A stretch of DNA of 64,000 nucleotides from an uncultured Bacteroidia bacterium (GTDB lineage Bacteria; Bacteroidota; Bacteroidia; Bacteroidales; ML635J-15), in the NCBI GenBank assembly GCA_902800045.1, contig CADCCZ010000001.1, positions 973,346 through 1,037,345 on the forward strand, written 5' to 3'. Below, one piece after another: positions 35,642 through 43,662 of this stretch. The position numbers and the translations under genes are program-made. The notes under the pieces are model-generated. The model saw nothing but the letters and a program-made list of their open reading frames with translations, was not told the DNA's origin and ran no database searches. How positions within the stretch are numbered: position 1 is the first letter of the stretch; each line of letters begins with the position of its first letter.

Positions 35642-36103
35642 ATGGATAGCACCGAAAAACAAAAAAAATACGAAAACCTTATCGAACAGGTAAAAGCATT
35701 TGCCGAATCGGAACGCGACGAGATTGCACTTATGGCAAACGTCGCAGCCATCATACACGATACATTCCACTTCTGGTGGACTGGCTTTTACCGCGTTGTT
35801 GGACAAGAACTTGTGCTTGGCCCATTCCAAGGTCCCGTTGCTTGTACAAGGATAAAATTCGGTCGTGGTGTGTGCGGGACAGCGTGGAAGGAGAAACGTT
35901 CTATTGTTGTCGAGGATGTCGAGGAATTTCCCGGACACATTGCCTGCAGCAGTGCATCGCGAAGCGAAATCGTAGTGCCTATTTTCCGCGATGGCGAAGT
36001 TGTCGCCGAACTCGACATCGACAGCGAGAAACTTGCCACCTTCGACGAAACCGACAAGCTGTATCTGGAAAAGATTGTGGAGAACATGCGGTTAACAGAA
36101 TAA
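35642..36103 (+). CDS. msrC: Free methionine-(R)-sulfoxide reductase
   Basis: A 153-residue GAF-domain enzyme that reduces free methionine-(R)-sulfoxide with thioredoxin. The three catalytic cysteines are C68, C78 and C102. Their spacing (10 and 24) is the same as C84, C94 and C118 of E. coli fRMsr. The surrounding motifs are GPVACTRIKFGRGVCGTAW and HIACSSASRSEIVVP. The residue after the last Cys is Ser instead of the common Asp. It starts two bases after the MBL lipoprotein stop, so the group may deal with oxidative or electrophile stress. Confidence 0.93.
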   Translation: MDSTEKQKKYENLIEQVKAFAESERDEIALMANVAAIIHDTFHFWWTGFYRVVGQELVLGPFQGPVACTRIKFGRGVCGTAWKEKRSIVVEDVEEFPGHIACSSASRSEIVVPIFRDGEVVAELDIDSEKLATFDETDKLYLEKIVENMRLTE

Positions 36104-36478
36104 ATTTAGACGTATTTTTTGCGGCTTATTGTCCGCACGCAATAAGATTATCGTATTGTTAATGTAGCGACGCAAAGCATTGCGTCGCTACATATTTTTA
36201 CGGAAATCCGACAGAAAAACGGCAACAAAAATCATCCCCCGTCCATAATTTTGCAAAAATCGAAATTATCTGTTATAACAAACTATAAATTTACCATAAT
36301 AAACTAACAAAATTATTTCATAAAATACAAATATTTTGACAGTTATGATTGCTTAAAAATTTCTCGATTTTTTCTTGTCTACATAAAATTTAACATTTAA
36401 TATTGCATAGAACATTTAATGGAGTTTGTATTATGAACACATACATATATACATACAACTCTCTGCATGGCGGATAGG
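36104..36478. other. Intergenic region with perfect dispersed palindrome
   Basis: No gene is supported. At 36163-36192 lies the longest palindrome of the dispersed family: TGTAGCGACGCAA and TTGCGTCGCTACA (13 bp) around AGCA. The rest is AT-rich without a clear -7 box. A 14-codon frame (36433-36477) ending in Gly-Gly is too short to call. Confidence 0.7.
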
Positions 36479-36612
36479 TTTGCCCTCGCTATATTTTTAT
36501 ATAGATGTATGAGGGCAAAATATGAGGGTTTCGTATTTTCGAATATAGAAAATACATAAAGGTACTGCTGCCGATTATGGGATAGGCTGCAGTGCAGAAT
36601 GAATTATCCCAT
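36479..36612 (+). promoter_or_regulatory. Structured leader with two hairpins upstream of the small lipoprotein
   Basis: Hairpin 1 pairs TTTGCCCTC (36479-36487) with GAGGGCAAA (36511-36519). An inner stem CTATAT/ATATAG continues it. Hairpin 2 pairs ATGGGATA (36577-36584) with TATCCCAT (36605-36612), enclosing CTGC-AGT-GCAG. Both lie in the 165 bases before the lipoprotein ATG. Neither ends in a T-run, so they are not simple terminators. An RNA switch or stability element is possible. Confidence 0.45.
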
Positions 36613-36642
36613 GCAATTAATAATTAAAATAGAATTAATAAA

Positions 36643-37062
36643 ATGAAGAAAATAGTTTTTTTGGCAGCCGCTTTAATGGCTAGCATGTTTATATTGACAT
36701 CGTGTGAAAAGGAAAATGTTGCAGAAATGGCAGAAAACAGTGTAAAAAAAGCGCCAAACTTTGTATTGATGCAGAAGGGATACGTAGATGAAAACGGATA
36801 TGTTGGAGATTTGTTCGCTGACGAAAACAACCCAACAAACAGATACTGCGTAATCTACAAACAACAACCGCAGACCAGAGCTCATCAACAACCGAAACCA
36901 TTCGACGGAAAATTATACAAGAAATACACCCCAGAGGGATATGAAGAGGGATACGAATGTAAAGGAGATCCAACTAATTGTTGGAACAATCCAAATGGAG
37001 TAAGTTTCCCATCCGATGCCAAGCCTATTATCATTAGAGAAAAAGCTAATACTGGAAAATAA
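36643..37062 (+). CDS. Small cysteine-containing lipoprotein of unknown function
   Basis: A 139-residue protein with a lipoprotein signal ending in ILTSC (Cys21). The mature part starts EKENVAEMAENSVKK and holds three further cysteines: C69 (NRYCVIY), C106 and C113 (YECKGDPTNCW). The C-terminal third is rich in Pro, Gly and Tyr. The place before propeller-type genes and the NVAEMA-like start recall NVEAL peptides of Bacteroides, but the likeness is weak. It is followed by a terminator-like hairpin and then two large exported proteins with CxxC thioredoxin-like ends. The function is not known. Confidence 0.8.
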   Translation: MKKIVFLAAALMASMFILTSCEKENVAEMAENSVKKAPNFVLMQKGYVDENGYVGDLFADENNPTNRYCVIYKQQPQTRAHQQPKPFDGKLYKKYTPEGYEEGYECKGDPTNCWNNPNGVSFPSDAKPIIIREKANTGK

Positions 37063-37082
37063 TTATTAAACAATTAAACACA

Positions 37083-37114
37083 AGCGAGGCACAATCGTGT
37101 CTCGCTTATTTTAC
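37083..37114 (+). terminator. Hairpin after the small lipoprotein gene
   Basis: AGCGAG pairs with CTCGCT, extended by CAC/GTG around AAT, and followed by TATTTT. A GTG inside it (37097) cannot be the start of the next gene. Read-through to that gene, 10 bases on, is plausible because no new promoter is seen. Confidence 0.65.
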
Positions 37115-37123
37115 ACAAAAGGT

Positions 37124-38776
37124 ATGAATAGAAAACTATTATTATTATTATCGTTTGTTACACTCATTTCGTGTAAGAATAATACGCAGCAAAACGACAA
37201 ATTTGTTTTCGACTACGAAGTATATAAGACCCAGAAAATTCTTCTTGCAGAAGAAGACAGAGGCAAAAAAATATTGTCATGCAAACAAATTGTCAATATT
37301 GACAACCAAAATGTTATCATTATGAACATAAACCGCAACTATTTGTCTTTTTACGATCTTGAAAGCGGGGAAAAAATACACGACATATTTGTTGATTCCT
37401 TAGGTAGGATGAATACTTTTTATTATATTGGGAAAGACAGTATTTTCGTTGGTTATTATAACAATAAAGGAGGAATGGAATTAGAATCTCCACAATCCTT
37501 GCGTCTTACCGACTGGGATGGCAATGTAAAAAAAATATATGGATACGAAGTCGATCAAGAAGAACTTAATAACTATAAATATGATATTAATAAACTCATT
37601 CCTCCATTGAATGATGAATTTGTTTTATGCCGCAACAACATAATCTCACAAAGCACATATTATGATTCATACGGTTTATTAGGGACAAAAGAATTCATTG
37701 ATAATCCTCTCCCATTAGGAATCCGTATGGATACGAAAGAAAACAAATACCATATTTCAAAGCATAGAAAATATGCAGATATAAAGGAAGGCATATATTA
37801 TCCTACTTATATATTAACTCGTGTAAAGAAATCTGCAAATGACTTACCGATATTTAGATACCCATATTCATCAACTGCATTAGAGTGGGATTTTGAAAAC
37901 GACAGTATAATTGAACATTATTTCAAATCCTCACTAATCGACACCATAATGCCACTTTCACATCCTGCAGAATACGACCAAGAACTTCCATACTCATATG
38001 GAGAAATTGAATACGATGAATACAACCAAGTATATACAAGTTCAATATACTTCAATAGCGAAACATATGGAGAAATTAAACATGGACTCATATTTGCAGA
38101 CAAGAACTTCAAATATTTAGGAGAAATGTTCGACAACAAATTCTGGCCGTCCGCATCCAACAAGGAGATGACACTAAACATACGAAAGGAAAACGATTCG
38201 ATTATAACAATTAACTACCTAAAGTTAGTCAAGACTGACAAAGATTACAACAAGTATATTGACTCATGCAGGAATGTTCTACTAATTATGAAGCAGAATC
38301 AAGAGAATAAAAAGAACACATTGATAAACGGCTGTCCATCAATCAACTTTGTTAAGTCACAAATGGAAATTAAGGAATCCTCATATAAAATTCTAACTCT
38401 ATATGGAGAAGGTTGCATAGGATGTGACATGATCACATTACAAACCTTATACGACAATCGTGAGGTGTTAAACAAGGTGCCATTATACATCATAGTTTCA
38501 AATACAAATCCGAGTGAATATATGCAAAAATACGAGCTGACCTACTACGACAAAGTTGTAATTGACTCTACATGCATAATGAAAAACATAGCAAACACCA
38601 GCAGTCTTTTGAATCCGAGGATAACTATAGTAGAAGATGGCATGGTAACCTTAGACACAATTTATCAAGCAGACGCAATCGAAGACAAACTTCTGCCGCA
38701 AATCACAGGACCCGATGAACATACAAAATATGCATTAACCGAAGATGGAGAAGTTATAGTTACCTATACATATTAA
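37124..38776 (+). CDS. Lipoprotein: propeller-like domain plus C-terminal thioredoxin-like domain
   Basis: A 550-residue lipoprotein (signal MNRKLLLLLSFVTLISC, Cys17). Residues about 30-400 are rich in beta strands with repeated motifs like DLESGEKIHDIFVDS and LTDWDGNVKKIYGYEV, in keeping with a beta-propeller of the Bacteroidetes 6-bladed kind. From about 415 comes a thioredoxin-like fold: strand KILTLYGEG, active-site C431-I-G-C434, helix, strand PLYIIVSN, then LNPRITIVEDG with a possible cis-proline. The codons are AT-rich, unlike nearby housekeeping genes. The partner gene downstream has the same order of domains. The exact function is unknown; redox activity is inferred from the CxxC. 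Confidence 0.75.
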   Translation: MNRKLLLLLSFVTLISCKNNTQQNDKFVFDYEVYKTQKILLAEEDRGKKILSCKQIVNIDNQNVIIMNINRNYLSFYDLESGEKIHDIFVDSLGRMNTFYYIGKDSIFVGYYNNKGGMELESPQSLRLTDWDGNVKKIYGYEVDQEELNNYKYDINKLIPPLNDEFVLCRNNIISQSTYYDSYGLLGTKEFIDNPLPLGIRMDTKENKYHISKHRKYADIKEGIYYPTYILTRVKKSANDLPIFRYPYSSTALEWDFENDSIIEHYFKSSLIDTIMPLSHPAEYDQELPYSYGEIEYDEYNQVYTSSIYFNSETYGEIKHGLIFADKNFKYLGEMFDNKFWPSASNKEMTLNIRKENDSIITINYLKLVKTDKDYNKYIDSCRNVLLIMKQNQENKKNTLINGCPSINFVKSQMEIKESSYKILTLYGEGCIGCDMITLQTLYDNREVLNKVPLYIIVSNTNPSEYMQKYELTYYDKVVIDSTCIMKNIANTSSLLNPRITIVEDGMVTLDTIYQADAIEDKLLPQITGPDEHTKYALTEDGEVIVTYTY

Positions 38777-38798
38777 CAAATAATACATAAAGTTTTTC

Positions 38799-38828
38799 CG
38801 CCGCAGCCTCAAACTGCGGCGTTTTTTT
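38799..38828 (+). terminator. Terminator, copy 1 of a repeated type
   Basis: CGCCGCAG pairs with CTGCGGCG around CTCAAA-type loop, followed by seven T. The flanking bases AAAGTTTTTC are the same as in the terminator at 40400. Confidence 0.9.
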
Positions 38829-38894
38829 GCATCAATTCCTTGCTTAAACAAACCGAAATAGTTATTATTGCAACGAATTTATAAATATGATAAT

Positions 38895-40391
38895 ATGAAC
38901 AGAATCTCCGCAATGTCACTTTATTTTAAACAACCTATTTTTAAGATAGCAATACTATTTTTATTTATTTTTCTTTGTTTGGATCTATCATCTCAAACTT
39001 TCTCCGTTTCTCCCAAAGTGGAACTTGAGAAGTGGCAAAGCACGGAATCTTATTCTTTTTATGATAGATTTCAGAGCGCGAACAAAACAATTGTACCTAT
39101 GAGGCTTCAGTTTTCTGAGAAAACAGAAGATACCGTACTTCTTCTTATTATTGACAGTGCATTAAACGATAGCAAGCTTTATTTTATTAGACCAACAGGG
39201 CGATTAAGCGTTTACGAGGACTATTATTTGGGAGCGGAAATGCCAGACGGAGAAATCCTTGTAATGTCACAGTTTTATATATATAGGACAAAAAAAACAG
39301 GTCAAGTTCTTGTTGAAGATAAAAGAATAAGGCTCAAGGATGATTGTAATTTTATTTCTAGTCTTGATGGTAAGATTGGAGGGAACAGAGTGCTACTAGC
39401 AGATACTTATAACGATACTCGCAAAGGAAGACCATATGATATTATAAGTTTAAAAGTATTCAACATGAAAACTAGGTTGGTTGAAAGATCTGCCAATTTA
39501 GATATAGGAAATGGCATATTGATGTCACATATAAGATTAGACATGGTGGCAAACTCCAATGACTATGTTGCAGTTTCGAGCCCATTACTAGGTGAAGTGT
39601 ATGTAATGAACAACAAACTTAAAGTTATTGACACGATAGTAGTTGATTATCCACCTATCCGACGCACCAAGCAGCTCCTTGATTCTATATTACCAGACAA
39701 AGTATTGCTTGAAAACTATCCAAATGCACATCTTAATCTTCGCATAATGAATAAGCACTCTTTTCATTTAAGGCCTAAGATAAATAAGATAGCTTTTGTA
39801 GGTAATGATCTCCTCTACATTGAAGTCCCAGTTGAGGAAGACTCGTATAGCGGACGTCATATTGATTTTGTGTATTCTATACCATTGAAGAAATTTCTTA
39901 ACGATAGTGGAAAAATAAATAATAATAAGGAAATATTATTATCACAACCTCTTATTTTCAATGGTTCTAACACTATAACGATTTCAGACTCGTTAGGAAA
40001 CGATGGAATTTATCATTATTATTATAAAGTTACGACTATCAGTGATTACAATCCTAGTGTAGCTCCAATCCTCGATAGAACAAAATATCCTCCGATTTCT
40101 TCACTTGAAACAATATTCGACACGTCAGGAATACAATACGACTACAAGGACTTTGACTACATAATGTTTGCCGATGTTGGGTCGTGCAGTCATTGCCGTT
40201 ATGGAAGTATGTATGGGAAAATAATGGTTATACATGTCGAGGAAAACCTTGGTGCGCTAAGTTTATCAAATAAAAATCTGCACAAGAAGAAATATGAACT
40301 TATGTTCAACTTTCCAAAAGTATTCTTTGTTGAAAAAAAGATATTGGATCCCAGCATAAAGATAAACTGCATATACAAGATTGACAAGTAA
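38895..40391 (+). CDS. Exported propeller-like protein with C-terminal CxxC domain
   Basis: A 498-residue protein with a signal peptide (FKIAILFLFIFLCLDLSSQ), not lipidated. The long N-terminal part is strand-rich with propeller-like turns (KLYFIRPTGRLSVYEDYY, VYVMNNKLKVIDTIVVD). The C-terminal part holds C431-S-H-C434 in FADVGSCSHCRYG, then IMVIHVEEN and FPKVFFVEKK, which fit a short thioredoxin-like fold with cis-proline. The CxxC lies at the same residue numbers as in the gene before it. A TATTATTG box at 38863-38870 excludes a TTG start at 38868. ATG 38913 is another possible start. No named family recognised. Confidence 0.75.
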   Translation: MNRISAMSLYFKQPIFKIAILFLFIFLCLDLSSQTFSVSPKVELEKWQSTESYSFYDRFQSANKTIVPMRLQFSEKTEDTVLLLIIDSALNDSKLYFIRPTGRLSVYEDYYLGAEMPDGEILVMSQFYIYRTKKTGQVLVEDKRIRLKDDCNFISSLDGKIGGNRVLLADTYNDTRKGRPYDIISLKVFNMKTRLVERSANLDIGNGILMSHIRLDMVANSNDYVAVSSPLLGEVYVMNNKLKVIDTIVVDYPPIRRTKQLLDSILPDKVLLENYPNAHLNLRIMNKHSFHLRPKINKIAFVGNDLLYIEVPVEEDSYSGRHIDFVYSIPLKKFLNDSGKINNNKEILLSQPLIFNGSNTITISDSLGNDGIYHYYYKVTTISDYNPSVAPILDRTKYPPISSLETIFDTSGIQYDYKDFDYIMFADVGSCSHCRYGSMYGKIMVIHVEENLGALSLSNKNLHKKKYELMFNFPKVFFVEKKILDPSIKINCIYKIDK

Positions 40392-40399
40392 AGTTTTTC

Positions 40400-40429
40400 C
40401 GCCGCAGCACACAACTGCGGCGTTTTTTT
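40400..40429 (+). terminator. Terminator, copy 2 of a repeated type
   Basis: The same stem CGCCGCAG/CTGCGGCG with a seven-base loop and seven T as the one at 38799, at the same distance class after its gene. A degenerate half of the dispersed palindrome (GCATTGCGACGCTA) follows at 40441. Confidence 0.9.
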
Positions 40430-40522
40430 GCTGCGTATATGCATTGCGACGCTAAAATTTTCTTAACAGCGATTGCACATTCATATTAAATGCTTACCTT
40501 TACGGCAAATTTTTCATCAAGA

Positions 40523-41128
40523 ATGAAAAGGTTTGTTTTGGCAATAGTATTTCTGGCAATCGCTGCCGTGGCACTCGCTCAGGACGGCAAGCTGTATCTG
40601 TACGAACCCGATTCATTATCAACGCTTAACACCAAACAAGAGAAGGAATCGCGCTTTATGTGCCGCTTCAACACTGGTGTTGCCGTTGGCGGATTTGGCG
40701 GACACGCATTCGGCGCAGGATTCGTAGCTCCAGAATTTGGCTACAAGGTAACCGACAAGTTCACCCTTTCGGGCGGATTTGCAGTCTCCTACTCCATGTT
40801 CTCGCCATCGCAATCGTCCGAAGGCAGAGGCATGTACGGACATCCGCAATACACGCTGTTTGCCAAAGGTTCGTACTCGCTTACGCCAAAAATAAACCTA
40901 TACGGAGCTGCTGCCGTAAGCTTCAACGACTACTACAATCCAAACAAGCCGTCGTTTTCGGGATTTTTCGGTGCCGACTACAAGATTACCGAGAAATCGA
41001 CAATCAGCATAGCCGTAAGCATCCGCGAAGGCAACCGCCATCCATTGTACCCCGAATACGGACTTTACCCGACGGCTCCAACCACAACATTCTCACCGAT
41101 GTTCCAGAACGAATTTTTCGGCAGATAG
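40523..41128 (+). CDS. Small outer-membrane beta-barrel-type protein
   Basis: A 201-residue exported protein with a signal peptide (RFVLAIVFLAIAAVALAQ). After a short linker (residues 20-45) come alternating strands of barrel type: FNTGVAVGGFGGHAFGAGFVAPEFGYKVTDKFTLSGGFAVSY and KINLYGAAAVSFNDYY. The protein ends in an aromatic-rich tail. It most likely forms an eight-stranded outer-membrane barrel. Function is unknown. A TACCTTTA-like -7 box lies upstream, and the longer frame is excluded as it overlaps it. Confidence 0.75.
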   Translation: MKRFVLAIVFLAIAAVALAQDGKLYLYEPDSLSTLNTKQEKESRFMCRFNTGVAVGGFGGHAFGAGFVAPEFGYKVTDKFTLSGGFAVSYSMFSPSQSSEGRGMYGHPQYTLFAKGSYSLTPKINLYGAAAVSFNDYYNPNKPSFSGFFGADYKITEKSTISIAVSIREGNRHPLYPEYGLYPTAPTTTFSPMFQNEFFGR

Positions 41129-41143
41129 TCAACCCAAACAAAA

Positions 41144-42976
41144 GTGGAACAGCGAAACATCCTCGATTTTTTTCCAACATCCGTCAAGGAACTGAAAGCC
41201 TTTGGCTGGGACTATGTCGATGTGATTCTCGTCAGCGGCGATGCCTTTGTCGACCATCCGTCGTTCGGTCCGGCAGTGATAGCCAGGGTTTTGCAGAATG
41301 CAGGTTACCGCGTGGCCGTAGTTCCTCAACCCAACTGGCAGGACGACCTTCGCGACTTCCGCAAGTTTGGTGCACCTCGGCTGTTCTTCGGCGTTTCGGC
41401 AGGCAACATCGACAGCATGCTCAACCACTACACCGCCAACAAGCGACTGCGTAGCGACGATGCCTACACACCAGGCGGCAAAAGCGGTCACCGTCCCGAC
41501 TATGCCACCAAGGTTTACTGCCAGATACTCAAAGACTTATTTCCCGGCACACCAATCGTCATAGGCGGAATCGAAGCCTCGATGCGACGATTTGCACACT
41601 ACGACTACTGGCAGGACAAAATCCTAAGCTCAATGCTAGAAATGTCGGGAGCCGACATACTTTGCTACGGAATGTCGGAAAAGTCGATTGTGGAGGTCGC
41701 CGACCGCATAAACCGCGACGGACATCACTACAACTGCTTCAACATCAAGCAGATTGCCTACCTCAGCGACGAGAACGACATCAAGAAGGACGACATCGTT
41801 CTGCATTCGTACAACGAAATTCTTGCCGACAAGCGCAACTACGCCGAAAACTTCGTCATCGTCGAACGCGAAGCCAACTCGTTCACCAACAGACGAATAA
41901 CCCAGCAACTAGAACATTCGAAGCTTATCGTAAACCCGACATACGAGCCGCTGACAGAACGCGAAATGGACAGCATCTACGCACTGCCATTCACACGACT
42001 GCCGCATCCGCGCTACAACGGCAAACCCGACATTCCCGCCTACGAGATGATAAAGAACTCGGTAACGATACACCGTGGCTGTTTTGGCGGATGCTCGTTC
42101 TGCACCATAGCCGCACATCAGGGCAAGCTCATATCAAGCCGCAGCGAAAAATCAATTATCGCCGAGCTAGAACGCATTTCGCGGATGCCCGAATTCAAGG
42201 GACACATTTCCGACATAGGCGCGCCCTCGGCAAATATGTACCGCATGCACGGCAACGACGAAAGCCTCTGCCGCAAGTGCAAACGCCCGTCGTGCATAGC
42301 ACCGAAGATTTGTCCCAACCTCAACACCTCGCACGAGGAACTATGCAAACTTTACCGCAAAGCATTGGAAGTTAAAGGCATAAAGAAGATAAGCATAGGC
42401 AGCGGCATCCGCTACGACATAGCCCTGCACAAGACAGGCAATGCCGAAACCGACCGCATAAACGAAGAATACCTCGAACTCGTGATTTCGAAGTTCGTAT
42501 CGGGACGACTGAAAGTCGCACCCGAGCACTCGTCGCCCAAGGTGCTGGAACTCATGCGCAAAACGCCTTTTACCAAGTTCGAGGAGCTGAAAGCATTGTT
42601 CGACCGCACCAACAAGAAATACGGGCTCAAACAGCAGCTTATCCCCTATTTTATTTCGGCACATCCGGGCTGCAAGGAAGAAGATATGGCCGAACTTATG
42701 GCACAAATCAGCGACCTCGGCATTTGTCCCGAACAGGTGCAGACCTTCACGCCCACCCCGATGACTCTCTCGACGGTAATGTACTACACCGAGTTGAACC
42801 CCTACACAATGGAGAAGGTATATGTCCCCAAATCGCGCCAAGAGCGAGAAAATCAGAACATGTATTTCTTCTGGTACACCCCCGACGCCCGCAAGAAGAT
42901 TGAAAAGCGGCTTAGACAGATTGGACGGGAAGATATATTGAAGAAGATGAAAGGAAAGCCGTCAGGGAAGAAATAA
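41144..42976 (+). CDS. ygiQ: YgiQ family radical SAM protein
   Basis: A 610-residue radical-SAM protein. The N-terminal part (FLPTSVKE-like DFFPTSVKELKAFGWDYVDVILVSGDAFVDHPSFG) is typical of YgiQ and resembles a B12-binding fold. The cluster motif is HRGCFGGCSFCTIAAHQGK. The C-terminal segment APEHSSPKVLELMRKTPF...QQLIPYFISAHPGC is also typical. The reaction is not established. The start is GTG 41144, because an in-frame stop lies six codons upstream and no other start codon exists. It begins 15 bases after the barrel gene stop. Confidence 0.93.
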   Translation: MEQRNILDFFPTSVKELKAFGWDYVDVILVSGDAFVDHPSFGPAVIARVLQNAGYRVAVVPQPNWQDDLRDFRKFGAPRLFFGVSAGNIDSMLNHYTANKRLRSDDAYTPGGKSGHRPDYATKVYCQILKDLFPGTPIVIGGIEASMRRFAHYDYWQDKILSSMLEMSGADILCYGMSEKSIVEVADRINRDGHHYNCFNIKQIAYLSDENDIKKDDIVLHSYNEILADKRNYAENFVIVEREANSFTNRRITQQLEHSKLIVNPTYEPLTEREMDSIYALPFTRLPHPRYNGKPDIPAYEMIKNSVTIHRGCFGGCSFCTIAAHQGKLISSRSEKSIIAELERISRMPEFKGHISDIGAPSANMYRMHGNDESLCRKCKRPSCIAPKICPNLNTSHEELCKLYRKALEVKGIKKISIGSGIRYDIALHKTGNAETDRINEEYLELVISKFVSGRLKVAPEHSSPKVLELMRKTPFTKFEELKALFDRTNKKYGLKQQLIPYFISAHPGCKEEDMAELMAQISDLGICPEQVQTFTPTPMTLSTVMYYTELNPYTMEKVYVPKSRQERENQNMYFFWYTPDARKKIEKRLRQIGREDILKKMKGKPSGKK

Positions 42977-43005
42977 AAAAAGCGAGGCTTACGCCCCGCC
43001 TTTAT
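42977..43005 (+). terminator. ygiQ terminator
   Basis: GCGAGGC pairs with GCCCCGC (one mismatch) around TTAC, followed by CTTTAT. Weak U-tract. Confidence 0.6.
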
Positions 43006-43038
43006 GTACCTAGTTTATAGGTTATTTTTTAATGATGC

Positions 43039-43638
43039 CTATTTAACACACTGATTATATTCCGTGACGATATTTTTGAATTCTTCAACATTTACAACAT
43101 TTGCAAAATTTACCACCCACACATCCTTACTGTTTATATACTCCACAACACTTGGACAATCGGAAAAGTAGGTCGATAAGTTTTCTTTTGACGTTGACTT
43201 TAAAGTAGCCGAAGTAAACAAGTCCTGACCAAAATCATCGCCCTGCCTGTAACATCCATAATTTCCGCGGATAGAATTCAAGAATCGAGTATAATAAACA
43301 TAAATAGACACCGGTTCGGTTCGCGGATCAGTCAGAAATCGTATCCAACCAACATTTGTTGCCGAAGTCTGAGACAGCTTGTTATATACAGGCATTCCGG
43401 AAAGCAAGTTATAAATAGTATCGCCCTCAATATTTGCAGCATACTTTACTTCCGAACTATATAGTCTAACTTTTTCTTTACTGGCACCCAATCTATAAGT
43501 TATGTAATCTTTTTTTACTTGGGCAAGGCACTCTATCTTATCACCACTCTTTGTTATTATTAAATATGGGACATATTTCTGGCCACACATTGCCATCACA
43601 CAAAACGTCAAAACAATAAATGCTAATATCTTTCTCAT
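43039..43638 (-). CDS. Exported protein of unknown function, partner of the protease-barrel gene
   Basis: A 199-residue protein with a signal peptide (MRKILAFIVLTFCVMAMCGQ). The first part has an SH3-like or small-barrel start (LIITKSGDKIECLAQVKKDYITYRLGASKEKVRLYSSEVKY), which resembles domains that carry metal or protein-binding loops in Bacteroidetes. The rest is unrecognised. It follows the protease gene after 24 bases in the same direction, so they are probably one operon. The start is ATG 43638 rather than a TTG six bases upstream. Confidence 0.75.
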   Translation of the reverse strand: MRKILAFIVLTFCVMAMCGQKYVPYLIITKSGDKIECLAQVKKDYITYRLGASKEKVRLYSSEVKYAANIEGDTIYNLLSGMPVYNKLSQTSATNVGWIRFLTDPRTEPVSIYVYYTRFLNSIRGNYGCYRQGDDFGQDLFTSATLKSTSKENLSTYFSDCPSVVEYINSKDVWVVNFANVVNVEEFKNIVTEYNQCVK

Positions 43639-43662
43639 TTTCAATATATTTAACTAAATACT

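Noticed and set aside
36433-36477. 14-codon peptide ending in Gly-Gly upstream of the small lipoprotein
   Set aside because: A Gly-Gly end suggests a processed peptide, but the frame is too short and there is no transporter or peptidase gene nearby.
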